20,337 nucleotides of DNA. Source: CAYHWW01 sp964360145. Lineage in GTDB: Bacteria > Bdellovibrionota > UBA1018 > CAYHWW01. The notes beneath the pieces were generated by a model. That model did not search any database. It was given only the letters and a program-made list of their open reading frames with translations, and was not told where the DNA came from. The translations under genes were made by a program, and so were the position numbers. Shown one piece after another: positions 1 through 8,253 of the stretch; position 1 is the first letter of the stretch, and each line of letters starts with the position of its first letter. Location: assembly GCA_964360145.1 (NCBI GenBank), contig CAYHWW010000045.1:1-20337 (forward strand), in the 5' to 3' direction.

Positions 1-1
1 C

Positions 2-2551
2 AGCACCTGTGGTGCAGCCATCAGTTCGGTTTCCATTCCGATCGGCGCCATCAGCGCCACGGTTTATGTGAAGCCTAAAAAAGTGGGCTACATGCCCTTC
101 ACGGCCACGGCCTCAGGACTGGGGGGGGCGACGCAATATGTCACCGTCAACCCCAACGTGGCTCGCAAGCTCTCATATCAAATTCAGCCCATTGACCCCA
201 TCGGCACCGGCATCACCCCCCCTTCCATCGCGGTCGCGATATTGGACAACTACGACAACGTTGTGACGACGTCCTCTGCCAATGTGACCCTCTCTATTAC
301 GGGTGGGCCCACCACGGCAGCGCTTACGGGTACCCGCACGGTTGCCGCCGTGAATGGTGTTGCTACGTTTAATAATATTATAGTCACAGGTCTTGGGCGT
401 GGTTTCTCCCTGACCGCATCTGGCACGGCCTTAACCTCCAGTAGGAGCGTGGCCTTCGAATTGGCTGCCGCACCGGCACCTGTGCCGACGCCAATACCAG
501 TACCTGTGCCGGCACCAACACCCACGCCAGCGCCGGTACCTGTGCCCGCGCCGACACCGACACCCACGCCAGCGCCGGCACCTGTGCCCACGCCAACGCC
601 AACGCCGGTACCTGTACCAACACCAACACCCACGCCAATTCCAACAGCGACTCCCATTGCCGTGGCTCCCGTGAGCGTGAGCGCGGTGTGGTTCAATGAT
701 GGTGGCGAGAAGATCGCGCAGCAGGTGGTGCGTGGGCCCACGGCCGCCAGCACCCGCAACAGCATCTTCAATGGTAGTCAGGTGAACCTCTTCGGTGCGA
801 AGAACGAAGTGGTTGGCTTGAATATGATCCTGGAAGCTGCCACCAGTGCCGCCTCCAACGTGAGCGTGAGCGTGTCCAACCTCACGGGCCCCGGTGGGGC
901 GGTCATATCGTCCACCCCCGCGACGGCAAGCACGCTCTACAACTGGACTAGCCGCAACATTGAATTGTTCTTTGTGCGCTACCTCCAGATCAAGGGCCTC
1001 TCTCGCCTGTCCTACGAAACCTACGACGAACGCCACATCCCCAAGAAGTTCCAGCGGCCTTCGGACGCCAATGGAATCGGCTCAGGTACGTGGGCGGATC
1101 GTCCTGACCACGATAAGTCCTATCCTGAGATCGCCGTGCCCTACGAGCTTGTGAATACTTTCGGCATCGCCGCGGGTCGTTCACAGTCCATTTGGGCCGA
1201 CGTGTACATCCCCAAGACCGCTGCCGCGGGATTGTACTCCGGCACCGTCACGGTAAAAGAAGGGGCCTCTGTATCCTACAGCGTGCCCGTGCGACTTACC
1301 GTGAAACGCTTCTCGTTGCCTGACGTCCCTTCGAGCAAGACGATGCTCTTCATGGGCTACAGCGACGTGGCCCGCCGCTACACTGGCGAGTCCTTCCCCA
1401 GCGCTGGAACCGCTCAGGAAACCACCAACAAACTAGTCCGTGATCGGCACTTCATGATGGCTCACCGCCACAAGATCGCCATGATCGATGCGGACCAGGG
1501 TGCCAGCGCCTGGAGCGCGGATCGTCCCCGGGACGAGTGGTTGCCGCGATTGAACGGCAGCCTCTTCACCGCGGCCAACGGTTACGATGGCCCTGGGGTG
1601 AGCACATCCAACGGGGTGTACTCCATCGGCACCTACGGCACCTGGGGCTGGAGCGGCGGTACGGAGGCCACCATGCGCACCCGCACCGATGCTTGGGAAA
1701 ACTGGTTCGCTGCCAACGCCCCTGGCGCGGAGCGTTTCCTGTACCTCATCGATGAGTCCAGCAACTATGCCCAGACAGAGCAGTGGGCGAGCTGGATCAA
1801 GAACAACCCCGGAGCGGGTCGTAACTTGAAGTCCTTCGCGACCCTGCCCTTGCCTGATGCCGTGGCCAACGTGCCGAGCTTGAACATCGTGGCGAGCTGG
1901 ATGGCTGTGGGTGTCAGCACAACCTGGCAGAACGCCTTCAATGCCCTGACGGCCATAGCCGGCAACAAGGCCTACTCGTACAATGGCAAGCGCCCCGCAA
2001 GCGGCTCCTTCGCCACTGAAGACGATGGTGTGGCGCTGCGGGAAGTGCCCTGGGGTCAGTACAAGAAGGGCATCAATCGCTGGTTCTTCTGGGAGTCGGC
2101 ATACTACAACGACTACCAAGGGGGCCGTGGCCAGACCAACGTGTTCCAAACCGCCCAGACCTTCGGCTCAGCCCCCACGGTTGATGCCAGCGTGGGTCAG
2201 ATGGGCTGGAACGTGAGCAACGGCGACGGGGTGATGTTCTATCCCGGCACCGATACGGTCTTCCCAGCGGAGTCCTATGGGGTCCAAGGGCCCATGGCGA
2301 GCTTGAGGCTCAAAACCTGGCGCCGAGGCATCCAAGATGTGGACTACCTCACTTTGGCCGCTGCTATCAATCCCACCCGGGTACAGCAGATTGTCCAAAG
2401 CCTCGTGCCCAAGGCCCTCTGGGAGTTCGGTGTGTCTGACCCCAGTGACCCCACTTGGGTGAGGACCGACATCAGCTGGAGCATCAACCCAGACGTCTGG
2501 GAATCCGCCCGGGCTGAGTTGTCCGCCATTATTGAGGCTGCCACGCCTTAA
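2..2551 (+). CDS. DUF4091 / GH123-like glycosidase domain protein with Ig-like and Pro-rich regions (5' end outside window)
   Basis: The frame is open from base 2, so the true start lies upstream; the GTG at 68 is probably internal. In order: a beta-rich Ig/filamin-like region (about bases 2-460), a Pro-Val/Thr/Ala linker (about 466-657), then a domain with hallmarks of the DUF4091/glycoside hydrolase 123 family. These are an N-terminal beta part ending in a segment like IWADVYIPKTAAAGLYSG, a central LYLIDESSN segment (Asp-Glu codons at 1751-1756), a Trp/Tyr-rich INRWFFWESAYYNDY stretch, and the terminal GVQGPMASLRLKTWRRGIQDVDYL block. GH123 enzymes use adjacent Asp-Glu residues for substrate-assisted hydrolysis of N-acetylhexosamines, so this pair is the candidate catalytic site (inference). 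The Ig-like part and linker suggest secretion or surface display; the signal peptide is not visible. The gene ends with TAA at 2549-2551. Actual substrate unknown. Confidence 0.85.
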   Translation, partial: STCGAAISSVSIPIGAISATVYVKPKKVGYMPFTATASGLGGATQYVTVNPNVARKLSYQIQPIDPIGTGITPPSIAVAILDNYDNVVTTSSANVTLSITGGPTTAALTGTRTVAAVNGVATFNNIIVTGLGRGFSLTASGTALTSSRSVAFELAAAPAPVPTPIPVPVPAPTPTPAPVPVPAPTPTPTPAPAPVPTPTPTPVPVPTPTPTPIPTATPIAVAPVSVSAVWFNDGGEKIAQQVVRGPTAASTRNSIFNGSQVNLFGAKNEVVGLNMILEAATSAASNVSVSVSNLTGPGGAVISSTPATASTLYNWTSRNIELFFVRYLQIKGLSRLSYETYDERHIPKKFQRPSDANGIGSGTWADRPDHDKSYPEIAVPYELVNTFGIAAGRSQSIWADVYIPKTAAAGLYSGTVTVKEGASVSYSVPVRLTVKRFSLPDVPSSKTMLFMGYSDVARRYTGESFPSAGTAQETTNKLVRDRHFMMAHRHKIAMIDADQGASAWSADRPRDEWLPRLNGSLFTAANGYDGPGVSTSNGVYSIGTYGTWGWSGGTEATMRTRTDAWENWFAANAPGAERFLYLIDESSNYAQTEQWASWIKNNPGAGRNLKSFATLPLPDAVANVPSLNIVASWMAVGVSTTWQNAFNALTAIAGNKAYSYNGKRPASGSFATEDDGVALREVPWGQYKKGINRWFFWESAYYNDYQGGRGQTNVFQTAQTFGSAPTVDASVGQMGWNVSNGDGVMFYPGTDTVFPAESYGVQGPMASLRLKTWRRGIQDVDYLTLAAAINPTRVQQIVQSLVPKALWEFGVSDPSDPTWVRTDISWSINPDVWESARAELSAIIEAATP
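466..657 (+). repeat. Pro-dipeptide repeat tract encoding the inter-domain linker
   Basis: An imperfect in-frame repeat encodes alternating Pro with Val, Thr or Ala (VP, TP, AP). A recurring cctgt marker starts at 479, 503, 539, 581 and 611, with spacings of 24, 36, 42 and 30 bases. All are multiples of 6, so units change by whole dipeptides and keep the frame. Such a linker is likely rigid and extended, holding the enzyme domain away from the Ig-like part. The DNA repetition makes length change by slippage or recombination possible. The antisense Gly-Val ORFs here are composition artefacts. Confidence 0.85.
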
Positions 2552-2607
2552 TAGATCCTCAGGCTGTGAATGGTTATTGTTGAACTGAAGGCATTCAGGC
2601 TTGCATC

Positions 2608-2640
2608 GGGAGGGTCCCCCGCATATAAGGGGGCCCTCCC
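2608..2640 (+). promoter_or_regulatory. Strong intergenic hairpin enclosing the putative RBS of the TolC-like gene
   Basis: GGGAGGG (2608-2614), a bulged T, CCCCC (2616-2620), loop GCATATAA, GGGGG (2629-2633) and CCCTCCC (2634-2640) form a stem of 12 pairs. There is no T-run after it, so it is not a classical intrinsic terminator. The only Shine-Dalgarno-like run before the ATG at 2644 is AAGGGGG (2627-2633), which sits in the 3' arm. Folding would therefore mask it. It may act as a read-through attenuator, a translation switch or a 3'-end stabiliser for the upstream mRNA; the sequence does not decide which. Confidence 0.6.
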
Positions 2641-2643
2641 CAT

Positions 2644-4302
2644 ATGCTTAATCTTAATCGTTTATTAGCTATTACAACGGTTCTGCTCGCAACCCTCTCC
2701 GGTGGGTGCGGTGCTGACGATTGGCTCGAGGATCTCGTCGGGCGCTATGACGGCTTTGTGGCAACGGGCGCCGCGGGCGCCATGGAAAATCAGTACGTGG
2801 TCAGCGGAAATCTCAAGCAAACCACGGATCAGCTTTTCACGTTGCGCGTTTCCACCGCGGGCAACCGCCGTCGCTGGGGCGTTCATGCCCGCATCGGCGG
2901 GGGCAATCGCCTTTTCCTGGCCTCCCGCCGCATCGACACCGGCGTGGACACCCTCATCACCCTCACGAAGGAATCGGACAACTGCTTCTCTGGCGAGGGG
3001 GCCAAGGTTTGCAACTACCAAACGGAACTTTATGTGGAGATGCCCGCGGCATTGCGGGGCGAGCACGCTGTTCTCGTGTTGCGTAAAATTACGGACTCCA
3101 CAGCACCTTTGCCGACGCTGGAACAACCCCGCGCCTATAGCCTTACGGAGCTCTTTGAGCGCGCCCTGTTCGACGGCTTCGAAGCCCGCACGGAGTTTGA
3201 GCGCTACACCCAGGCCCGCCTCAATGCGCAGCACGCCGCCTTATCCCTCTTGCCCCACTTCTCAGCCAATACGGCGCTTTCCTTCATCGTCTTCGGCGCC
3301 ATGGGCCCCTTCGCTCTCATCGGTGATCTAGCCCCGTTCCTCTTTCCTTCCCGCTGGGCCGAGGCCGCCCGCATGGATCTTCTTTCCGATGCGGAATTCC
3401 ACGGCTTGCTGCTTGCGAAGGCTGATGCTGCCCACATTATTGAAGGCTTGGCCCTCTCAGTGGAGCGTGACAGCAAAATTCTCGAAGTGATGGAGCGGGC
3501 CCATGCCGAAGCATCCGGCCAGCTGGAGTTGGTGCGTTTGCAGGCGGAGATCGGTGTGTTGTCCAGCGCCGCTGCTGGCGATCTGCAGGTCCTGTTGAAT
3601 GGCATGGAGCAAGGAGCGAGCACGATTCGCTTCCTCCGTGATCAGGAGCTCACGTCCCTTTCCTTGGGTCTTGGGTATTTCAATCCACGAGCAGTTTCCG
3701 CGGTATTGCCCACTGGAGTCAGCATGGATGGAGCTGCTTTACCTGAAGACCGCGCGCACTTGAGCGAATTGGCCCTGCACCGCTCCTACGAGCTTCGTCA
3801 GCTTGATGCGCTTGTGAGCGCCAGCAACCTGAACTCAGTGGAGCGCCATTTCGCTTGGCTGGACCCTTCCGGCAACCCCGCGGGCTCCCTTGGCTTCGGC
3901 CTGCCCGCGTATATCGGTATTGGTTACAGCGAGGGCAGGGAAGTACGCATACGCCAGGAGCGAGCCCAGGCTCAAGTGCTCCACAAAGTTCATGAGTCCC
4001 TGAGCCTTATGGAACGCGCCCTTGGGCGCTATCGCATCGCCGTGGAAAATGAAGCGGTACAAGCCGAGCATCGCGCTCAGCGTGAGGAAGCCACTCTCAT
4101 TGGTGCCGGCCCCGTGGGTTCAGAGCTGGTGCAAGCCCTCCAAGAGGGGGCCCGTGTTGCCGTGGAGCGTCTTGATGCCGAGTACGCCTACCACATCGCT
4201 GTGTGCAACCTGAATCGCGCACTTTATGCCGGTCCCTACGCGGCCATCAGCCCGGAGCGCGGCCGCCCTCGTATCCAGCGCTCTTTGCGTCTGACCCGGT
4301 AA
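2644..4302 (+). CDS. TolC-like outer-membrane lipoprotein with extra N-terminal domain
   Basis: 552 residues. The N-terminus is a hydrophobic signal ending in TLSGGC, with Cys22 as the likely lipidated residue; the lipobox is imperfect because Leu sits at -4. Residues about 30-150 form an unidentified, probably beta-rich domain with two cysteines (DNCFSGEGAKVC). From residue 165 on the pattern is that of outer-membrane efflux (TolC/OEP) proteins: a SLTELFERAL start, a helix with ARTEFERYTQARLNAQHAAL, then SLLPHFSANTAL. Long helices with SYELRQLDALVSASN and EGREVRIRQERAQAQ follow. Two such repeats fit the TolC fold; family members usually run about 420-500 residues without this N-terminal addition. 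No inner-membrane pump or adaptor gene is adjacent, so it may serve a distant transporter or have a structural role. The ATG is chosen because it opens the signal peptide; its likely RBS lies in the preceding hairpin. TolC assignment moderate, lipoprotein fairly sure. Confidence 0.7.
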   Translation: MLNLNRLLAITTVLLATLSGGCGADDWLEDLVGRYDGFVATGAAGAMENQYVVSGNLKQTTDQLFTLRVSTAGNRRRWGVHARIGGGNRLFLASRRIDTGVDTLITLTKESDNCFSGEGAKVCNYQTELYVEMPAALRGEHAVLVLRKITDSTAPLPTLEQPRAYSLTELFERALFDGFEARTEFERYTQARLNAQHAALSLLPHFSANTALSFIVFGAMGPFALIGDLAPFLFPSRWAEAARMDLLSDAEFHGLLLAKADAAHIIEGLALSVERDSKILEVMERAHAEASGQLELVRLQAEIGVLSSAAAGDLQVLLNGMEQGASTIRFLRDQELTSLSLGLGYFNPRAVSAVLPTGVSMDGAALPEDRAHLSELALHRSYELRQLDALVSASNLNSVERHFAWLDPSGNPAGSLGFGLPAYIGIGYSEGREVRIRQERAQAQVLHKVHESLSLMERALGRYRIAVENEAVQAEHRAQREEATLIGAGPVGSELVQALQEGARVAVERLDAEYAYHIAVCNLNRALYAGPYAAISPERGRPRIQRSLRLTR

Positions 4303-4321
4303 TTTCTACCCCTGTGTCTTT

Positions 4322-4370
4322 TGCCCCTCAGGGGCAGGCCCTCCGCGGACGAAAAGCTCCAGGAAGGAGC
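4322..4370 (+). promoter_or_regulatory. Leader of the HDOD operon: two short hairpins and the Shine-Dalgarno
   Basis: The 75-base gap between the TolC-like gene and the HDOD gene holds TGCCCC-TCA-GGGGCA (4322-4336) and GCTCC-AGGAA-GGAGC (4356-4370). The second contains the strong Shine-Dalgarno AGGAAGGAG (4361-4369), 8 bases before the ATG at 4378. This RBS fixes the HDOD start. Neither hairpin is followed by a T-run. The 5-bp stem is weak and may not hold in vivo. Confidence 0.45.
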
Positions 4371-4377
4371 CCGCACT

Positions 4378-5301
4378 ATGTCGCGTGGTACCGCAGCCAA
4401 GTCTTCCGCCTCGTTCAAGGATCTGCAGACGTCCCATCTGCCCAAGCACTTCAATGCCATGCTGGAGCGCCTCCAGGACATTCCCACGCTCCCCGTGGTG
4501 GCCACGCAGATCAATAATCTGATCAATGACCCTAATTCCTCCGCTGCTGACATCGCCGCGGTGATGAAAAAAGATCAGGTGCTCACCGCGAAGATTTTGA
4601 AACTCATCAATTCACCCTATTACGGCATCCCCGGTGGCGTCACGGATGTGCAGCGGGCCTTGGCCTTTCTCGGCTTCAATACCGTGGCCCAGCTGGTTCT
4701 CGGGATTTCGGTGTTCTCCCTTTTCCCCGATGATGGCAAAAAAGAGGACTTCCAGATCTTCCAGTTCTGGCGCCATGCCCTTGCCACCGCGGTGTGCAGC
4801 GAAATCATCGCGAGGGAGATCAAGTACGCGAAGCCTGAAGAGGCCTTCACCTGCGGCTTATTGCATGACATCGGAAAGCTCGTCTTGCACCAGATCGCCC
4901 ATGACACTTTGAATGAAGTGGTGATGCGGGCCAAGGCGGAGAAGAAAAGTTTCTTCGAGGTCGAGTGTGAGTTGGATCTGCCGACCCACGGATTCTTGGG
5001 CGAAGCCATCGCCGCCAAGTGGGCGCTGCCCCAGGTGCTCCGCAACGCCATCCGCTATCACCACACTGACGTGCGCAACGTGAGCACGCTTTTGCCCAGC
5101 GCTAAAATTCCAGCCCAGATCGTGGGTCTTGCGGATGCGCTGGTGGTGGCGCAGGCCATTGGCCACTCCGGCAATTATACTGACGGTCAGCTGCAACCCT
5201 GGATGCACGAGTGTCTCGGACTCGATGCGGTCCAGACCAAGGCCATCCGGGAGCGTGTCTCCACGGAGATGGGCAAGGTGGGGTCTTTCCTCAGCGGATA
5301 A
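4378..5301 (+). CDS. HDOD domain signalling protein
   Basis: 307 residues, ATG chosen for its strong RBS; the frame is open further upstream to a TTG at 4321 but without support. The HDOD domain spans about residues 25-235: the start motif LQDIPTLPVVATQI, the DVLTAKILKLINSPYY-type helix (here KKDQVLTAKILKLINSPYYG), the RALAFLGFNTV segment and LLHDIGKLVL. The His163-Asp164 pair is kept although HDOD proteins generally lack the full set of metal-binding HD residues. HDOD proteins are non-enzymatic or poorly understood regulators tied to c-di-GMP, motility and stress signalling. It starts an operon: the kinase ATG lies 4 bases after this stop codon, so it probably works with that kinase and the NtrC-type regulator, perhaps modulating kinase activity (inference). 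Family call certain, function not. Confidence 0.92.
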   Translation: MSRGTAAKSSASFKDLQTSHLPKHFNAMLERLQDIPTLPVVATQINNLINDPNSSAADIAAVMKKDQVLTAKILKLINSPYYGIPGGVTDVQRALAFLGFNTVAQLVLGISVFSLFPDDGKKEDFQIFQFWRHALATAVCSEIIAREIKYAKPEEAFTCGLLHDIGKLVLHQIAHDTLNEVVMRAKAEKKSFFEVECELDLPTHGFLGEAIAAKWALPQVLRNAIRYHHTDVRNVSTLLPSAKIPAQIVGLADALVVAQAIGHSGNYTDGQLQPWMHECLGLDAVQTKAIRERVSTEMGKVGSFLSG

Positions 5302-5305
5302 AACG

Positions 5306-6562
5306 ATGACAGCAGCCAAAGTGAAATTCCTGAAGACAGCACGTAGTGAATCCCGGCGAGATGGCCCTGGCGGCCATGGCGCCGACCGCTATCGCCTGTT
5401 CTTTGAAGAGGCAAATGACGCCCTTCTCGTGGTGAACCCCGCGCTGAATGTCGTGGTGGAGGCCAACGCGCAAATGGCGGAGCTCACGGGGTATTTGCGT
5501 AGTGAGCTCGAAGGCGCTTCCCTCTCCCTCATCACGCCGGAGCGCGGCGCCCCGGCGGGCCGCAGCACGCCCCTCAGCGCCGAGAAGTTCAAAAATGACG
5601 GATTCTACGAAGATATTTGCATCAGTGGCAAAGACGGGAAACTGCGTTTCATTTCCCTGTCCGTGCGGGCCGTGGACATGGGTGGTGAAGCGGCGGCGCT
5701 GTGTATCCTTCGGGACATCGGTGCCAAGCGCAACATGGAGCGCGAGATCCTCACCAAGCACCAGGAGCTGCGCAATGCTTACGTGGAGCTGGAAAAAACC
5801 CATGGCGAGTTGAAGGCCATGCAGGAAACCCTCGTCCAATCCGGCAAGCTCGCGGCCCTGGGCGAGCTCACCGCGGGCATCGCCCACGAGCTCAATCAGC
5901 CGTTGACCGCTATCAAGGGCTTTGCCCAAGAGGCTCAGACCCTGATCAAAGCCATGGCCACCGCGGGACCTGGCGCCGAGGGGGACCGCAAGGCTCTCGC
6001 TGATTATCTCGGTGAAGTGGAGAAAGGCGCCTCCAAAATGGAGCGCATCATCTCCCATTTGCGTGGTTTCACGAGGAAGAGCACCGAGGATTTCCGGGAC
6101 ACCGACATCCACGAGGTCATCAATGAAGCCCTGAAGATGCTGGAGCAGCAATTCAAGAGCCGGGGCATCGTGGTGGAGCGCCGTTACGCCGCTGATCTCC
6201 CCCATGTGTGGGCCAATCCTTTCCAGCTGGAGCAAGTCTTCATCAACCTCGCCACCAACGCCCGGGACGCCATCGAGGCGAAAAAAGAGCGCCGAGGCAA
6301 GGTCATGATCACCTCAAGCCACGCGGACGGCGTCGTCAATGTGCGCTTCGAGGACAACGGGGTCGGCATCCCGGACCACCTCAAATCAAAAATATTCAAT
6401 CCATTCTTCACCACGAAAGAAGTGGGCAAGGGCATGGGGCTGGGGCTGAGCATCAGCTACGGCATCCTGTCTAAATTGAATGCATCCCTATTCGCCGAAT
6501 CCGAGGCGGGCAAGGGCACGGCCTTCACCGTGCGTCTTCCCGTCGATTACCGAAAGCTTTGA
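5306..6562 (+). CDS. PAS-domain sensor histidine kinase (NtrB-like, soluble)
   Basis: 418 residues. The longer open frame from 5129 overlaps the HDOD gene by 170 bases; the ATG at 5306, 4 bases after the HDOD stop, is the likely start and may depend on translational coupling because its RBS is weak. Domains: PAS (about 28-140), a short coiled coil with ELRNAYVELEKTHGELK, HisKA with GIAHELNQPLTAIKGF (His194), HATPase_c with N-box INLATNARDAI (313-323), DNGVGIP, FFTTKEVGKGMGLGLSI. No membrane span is seen, so it senses a cytoplasmic signal through PAS. The catalytic motifs are all intact. The next gene is a sigma-54 response regulator, the classic NtrB/NtrC or AtoS/AtoC pairing, so phosphotransfer to Asp59 of that protein is expected. 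Confidence 0.93.
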   Translation: MTAAKVKFLKTARSESRRDGPGGHGADRYRLFFEEANDALLVVNPALNVVVEANAQMAELTGYLRSELEGASLSLITPERGAPAGRSTPLSAEKFKNDGFYEDICISGKDGKLRFISLSVRAVDMGGEAAALCILRDIGAKRNMEREILTKHQELRNAYVELEKTHGELKAMQETLVQSGKLAALGELTAGIAHELNQPLTAIKGFAQEAQTLIKAMATAGPGAEGDRKALADYLGEVEKGASKMERIISHLRGFTRKSTEDFRDTDIHEVINEALKMLEQQFKSRGIVVERRYAADLPHVWANPFQLEQVFINLATNARDAIEAKKERRGKVMITSSHADGVVNVRFEDNGVGIPDHLKSKIFNPFFTTKEVGKGMGLGLSISYGILSKLNASLFAESEAGKGTAFTVRLPVDYRKL

Positions 6563-6578
6563 ACCCCTAAGGAGAGCC

Positions 6579-8243
6579 ATGAGCCAGAACAATACCTCCA
6601 ACACCAAGATCCTCGTTGTCGATGATGAGGAAACCATCCGAAAGCTCCTCACCACGCGCCTCACCCGCGATGGTTACGAGGTCATCACGGCTGAAGACGG
6701 CGCCCAGGGCCTGGAGTCCGCGACGGCAAACCAGCCCGACGTGATCATCACCGACATCAAGATGCCCTCCATGGACGGGTTTCAGATGATGGATGGGCTG
6801 CTGGAGGCGGGGGTGCATTGCCCCATCGTCGTCATCACCGGCCATGGCGACAAAGAGTGCGCCGTGGAGGCCATGCACAAAGGCGCCTTCGATTATTTGG
6901 AAAAACCTTTCGATATGGACACCATCGCTTACACCGTGAAGCGGGCCGTGGACCGGGAGAATCTCAGGCGCGCCAATGTGCGCTTGGTTGAGGATCTCAA
7001 GGACGTCAACGCCAAGCTGGAAACCAAGTTGGAAGTGACCACTAACCTTTTGGAGCACACCCCCGTGGCTCCCACGTCGAAATCGGATTTGCTGGGGGTC
7101 TCTGAAAGCATGGAGCAGCTCAAGGCGACGATCCGCACCATTGCCGAGGCCTTTCGCGGGGACCATGACCCTGTGGTGCTCATCACCGGTGAGTCCGGCG
7201 TGGGTAAAGAGGTGGTTGCACGCTACATCCATGACCAGACCTTCAGCTTGAAAAATGGCGGCAAGCGCGGCGCGGCACCCTTTGTGGCGGTGAACTGCGC
7301 GGCTTTCCCTGAAAACCTCTTGGAGAGCGAGCTCTTCGGCTACGAAAAGGGTGCTTTCACAGGGGCGATGAACCGCAAAATGGGCCTCTTCGAGATCGCC
7401 AGCGGCGGCACGATCTTCCTCGATGAGATTGGGGAGATGGACCTGCGCATGCAAGTGAAGATCCTTCGCGTGCTCCAGGAGCGGGTGGTGCGTCGCCTCG
7501 GTGGCACGCAAGACATCAAATTTAACGCCAATATCGTGGCTGCCACGAATAGAGATCTCGCCGCGGGAGTGGCCAACAAGGTGTTCCGGGAGGATTTGTA
7601 TTATCGCCTCAATACCTTGCCTTTACTCGTGCCGCCGCTGCGGTCTCGTCCCGAGGATATCCTGCCGTTGGCGCAGCACTTCCTGAAGCAGGCGGGCATC
7701 ATAAAGAAGTTCAAGGGCATTTCCCAGTCCGCGGGCAAGGCGTTGATGGCCTATCGGTGGCCGGGCAACGTGCGGGAGCTGAAGAGCGTCATCGATCGGG
7801 CGGCTATCCTGGAAAAAGGCCCCCAGATGGAGCTCACGGGCTTCCGCCAGGAAACCATGCGGGCGGCCGGCGTCACGGCGATGACTGGCGGTGGTGCGGC
7901 ATCGGTGACGTCACTACACCCCTCAGGGGCGTCTTCGACTTCCTCCGGCGAAAACGCCACGGTGCACCAATTAAAGCGCAGTGGGGGGGGCAATACGCCC
8001 GGCAGTGGCATCGTTGACGTCGGTGCGCTCATGGTGGAGGGCAAAACCTTCGCCGACATCCGAAAAGACGCCGACGAACACTTCGTGCGGGAGATCCTGA
8101 GTCAGTACCTGGCCCGGGCAGAGGGCAATGTTTCCCATGTGGCTCGTTTACTAAAAATGGATCGAGCCAATTTACTTCGTATGTTCCGGAGGTATCATAT
8201 AGATCCGGATCTCTTCCGCAAGAAGCTGGAAGAAGCAGCGTAA
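6579..8243 (+). CDS. Sigma-54-dependent response regulator (NtrC family)
   Basis: 554 residues, ATG preceded by TAAGGAGA (6568-6575); the frame upstream to 6480 overlaps the kinase and is rejected. Receiver domain about 8-125 with acidic Asp15-Asp16, phospho-acceptor Asp59 (IITDIKMPSMDG) and EKPF lysine. AAA+ sigma-54 interaction domain about 185-425: Walker A GESGVGKE (204-211), the sigma-54-contacting GAFTGA loop (258-263), GGTIFLDEIGEM, and RWPGNVREL. A Gly/Ser/Thr-rich linker (about 440-495) follows; Fis-type HTH near the C-terminus (GNVSHVARLLKMDRANLLRMF). All activity motifs are present, so it should activate sigma-54 promoters when phosphorylated by the upstream kinase. One such promoter lies about 1 kb downstream, before the GGDEF gene. 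The linker carries an eight-G run (7983-7990). Family certain; targets inferred. Confidence 0.96.
   Translation: MSQNNTSNTKILVVDDEETIRKLLTTRLTRDGYEVITAEDGAQGLESATANQPDVIITDIKMPSMDGFQMMDGLLEAGVHCPIVVITGHGDKECAVEAMHKGAFDYLEKPFDMDTIAYTVKRAVDRENLRRANVRLVEDLKDVNAKLETKLEVTTNLLEHTPVAPTSKSDLLGVSESMEQLKATIRTIAEAFRGDHDPVVLITGESGVGKEVVARYIHDQTFSLKNGGKRGAAPFVAVNCAAFPENLLESELFGYEKGAFTGAMNRKMGLFEIASGGTIFLDEIGEMDLRMQVKILRVLQERVVRRLGGTQDIKFNANIVAATNRDLAAGVANKVFREDLYYRLNTLPLLVPPLRSRPEDILPLAQHFLKQAGIIKKFKGISQSAGKALMAYRWPGNVRELKSVIDRAAILEKGPQMELTGFRQETMRAAGVTAMTGGGAASVTSLHPSGASSTSSGENATVHQLKRSGGGNTPGSGIVDVGALMVEGKTFADIRKDADEHFVREILSQYLARAEGNVSHVARLLKMDRANLLRMFRRYHIDPDLFRKKLEEAA
7983..7990 (+). repeat. G8 homopolymer in the NtrC-type regulator linker
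   Basis: Eight consecutive G residues encode Gly-Gly-Gly in the linker between the AAA+ domain and the HTH. A one-base slip would shift the frame and remove the DNA-binding domain while leaving the receiver and ATPase parts. Presence is seen; any phase-variable role is speculation. Confidence 0.7.
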
Positions 8244-8253
8244 GGAGGCGTAG

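Noticed and set aside
121..128. G8 run in the glycosidase-domain gene as a phase-variation tract
   Set aside because: It encodes a plausible Leu-Gly-Gly-Ala turn in a coding region with an incomplete 5' end; with no more evidence than length, I do not promote it.
250..1036. Minus-strand frames (173, 86 and 201 residues) opposite the Pro-rich linker
   Set aside because: Their Gly/Val/Ala repeats are just the complement of the Pro-dipeptide codons.
5129..5305. N-terminal extension of the PAS kinase into the HDOD gene
   Set aside because: It would overlap HDOD coding sequence by over 170 bases; the in-frame ATG at 5306 directly after the HDOD stop is a better start.
6480..6578. N-terminal extension of the NtrC-type regulator into the kinase gene
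   Set aside because: The ATG at 6579 has a clear Shine-Dalgarno and begins right before the receiver domain.
5291..7511. Two 314-residue minus-strand frames opposite the kinase and the NtrC-type regulator
   Set aside because: No recognisable domain or RBS, and the plus strand encodes full conserved motifs there.
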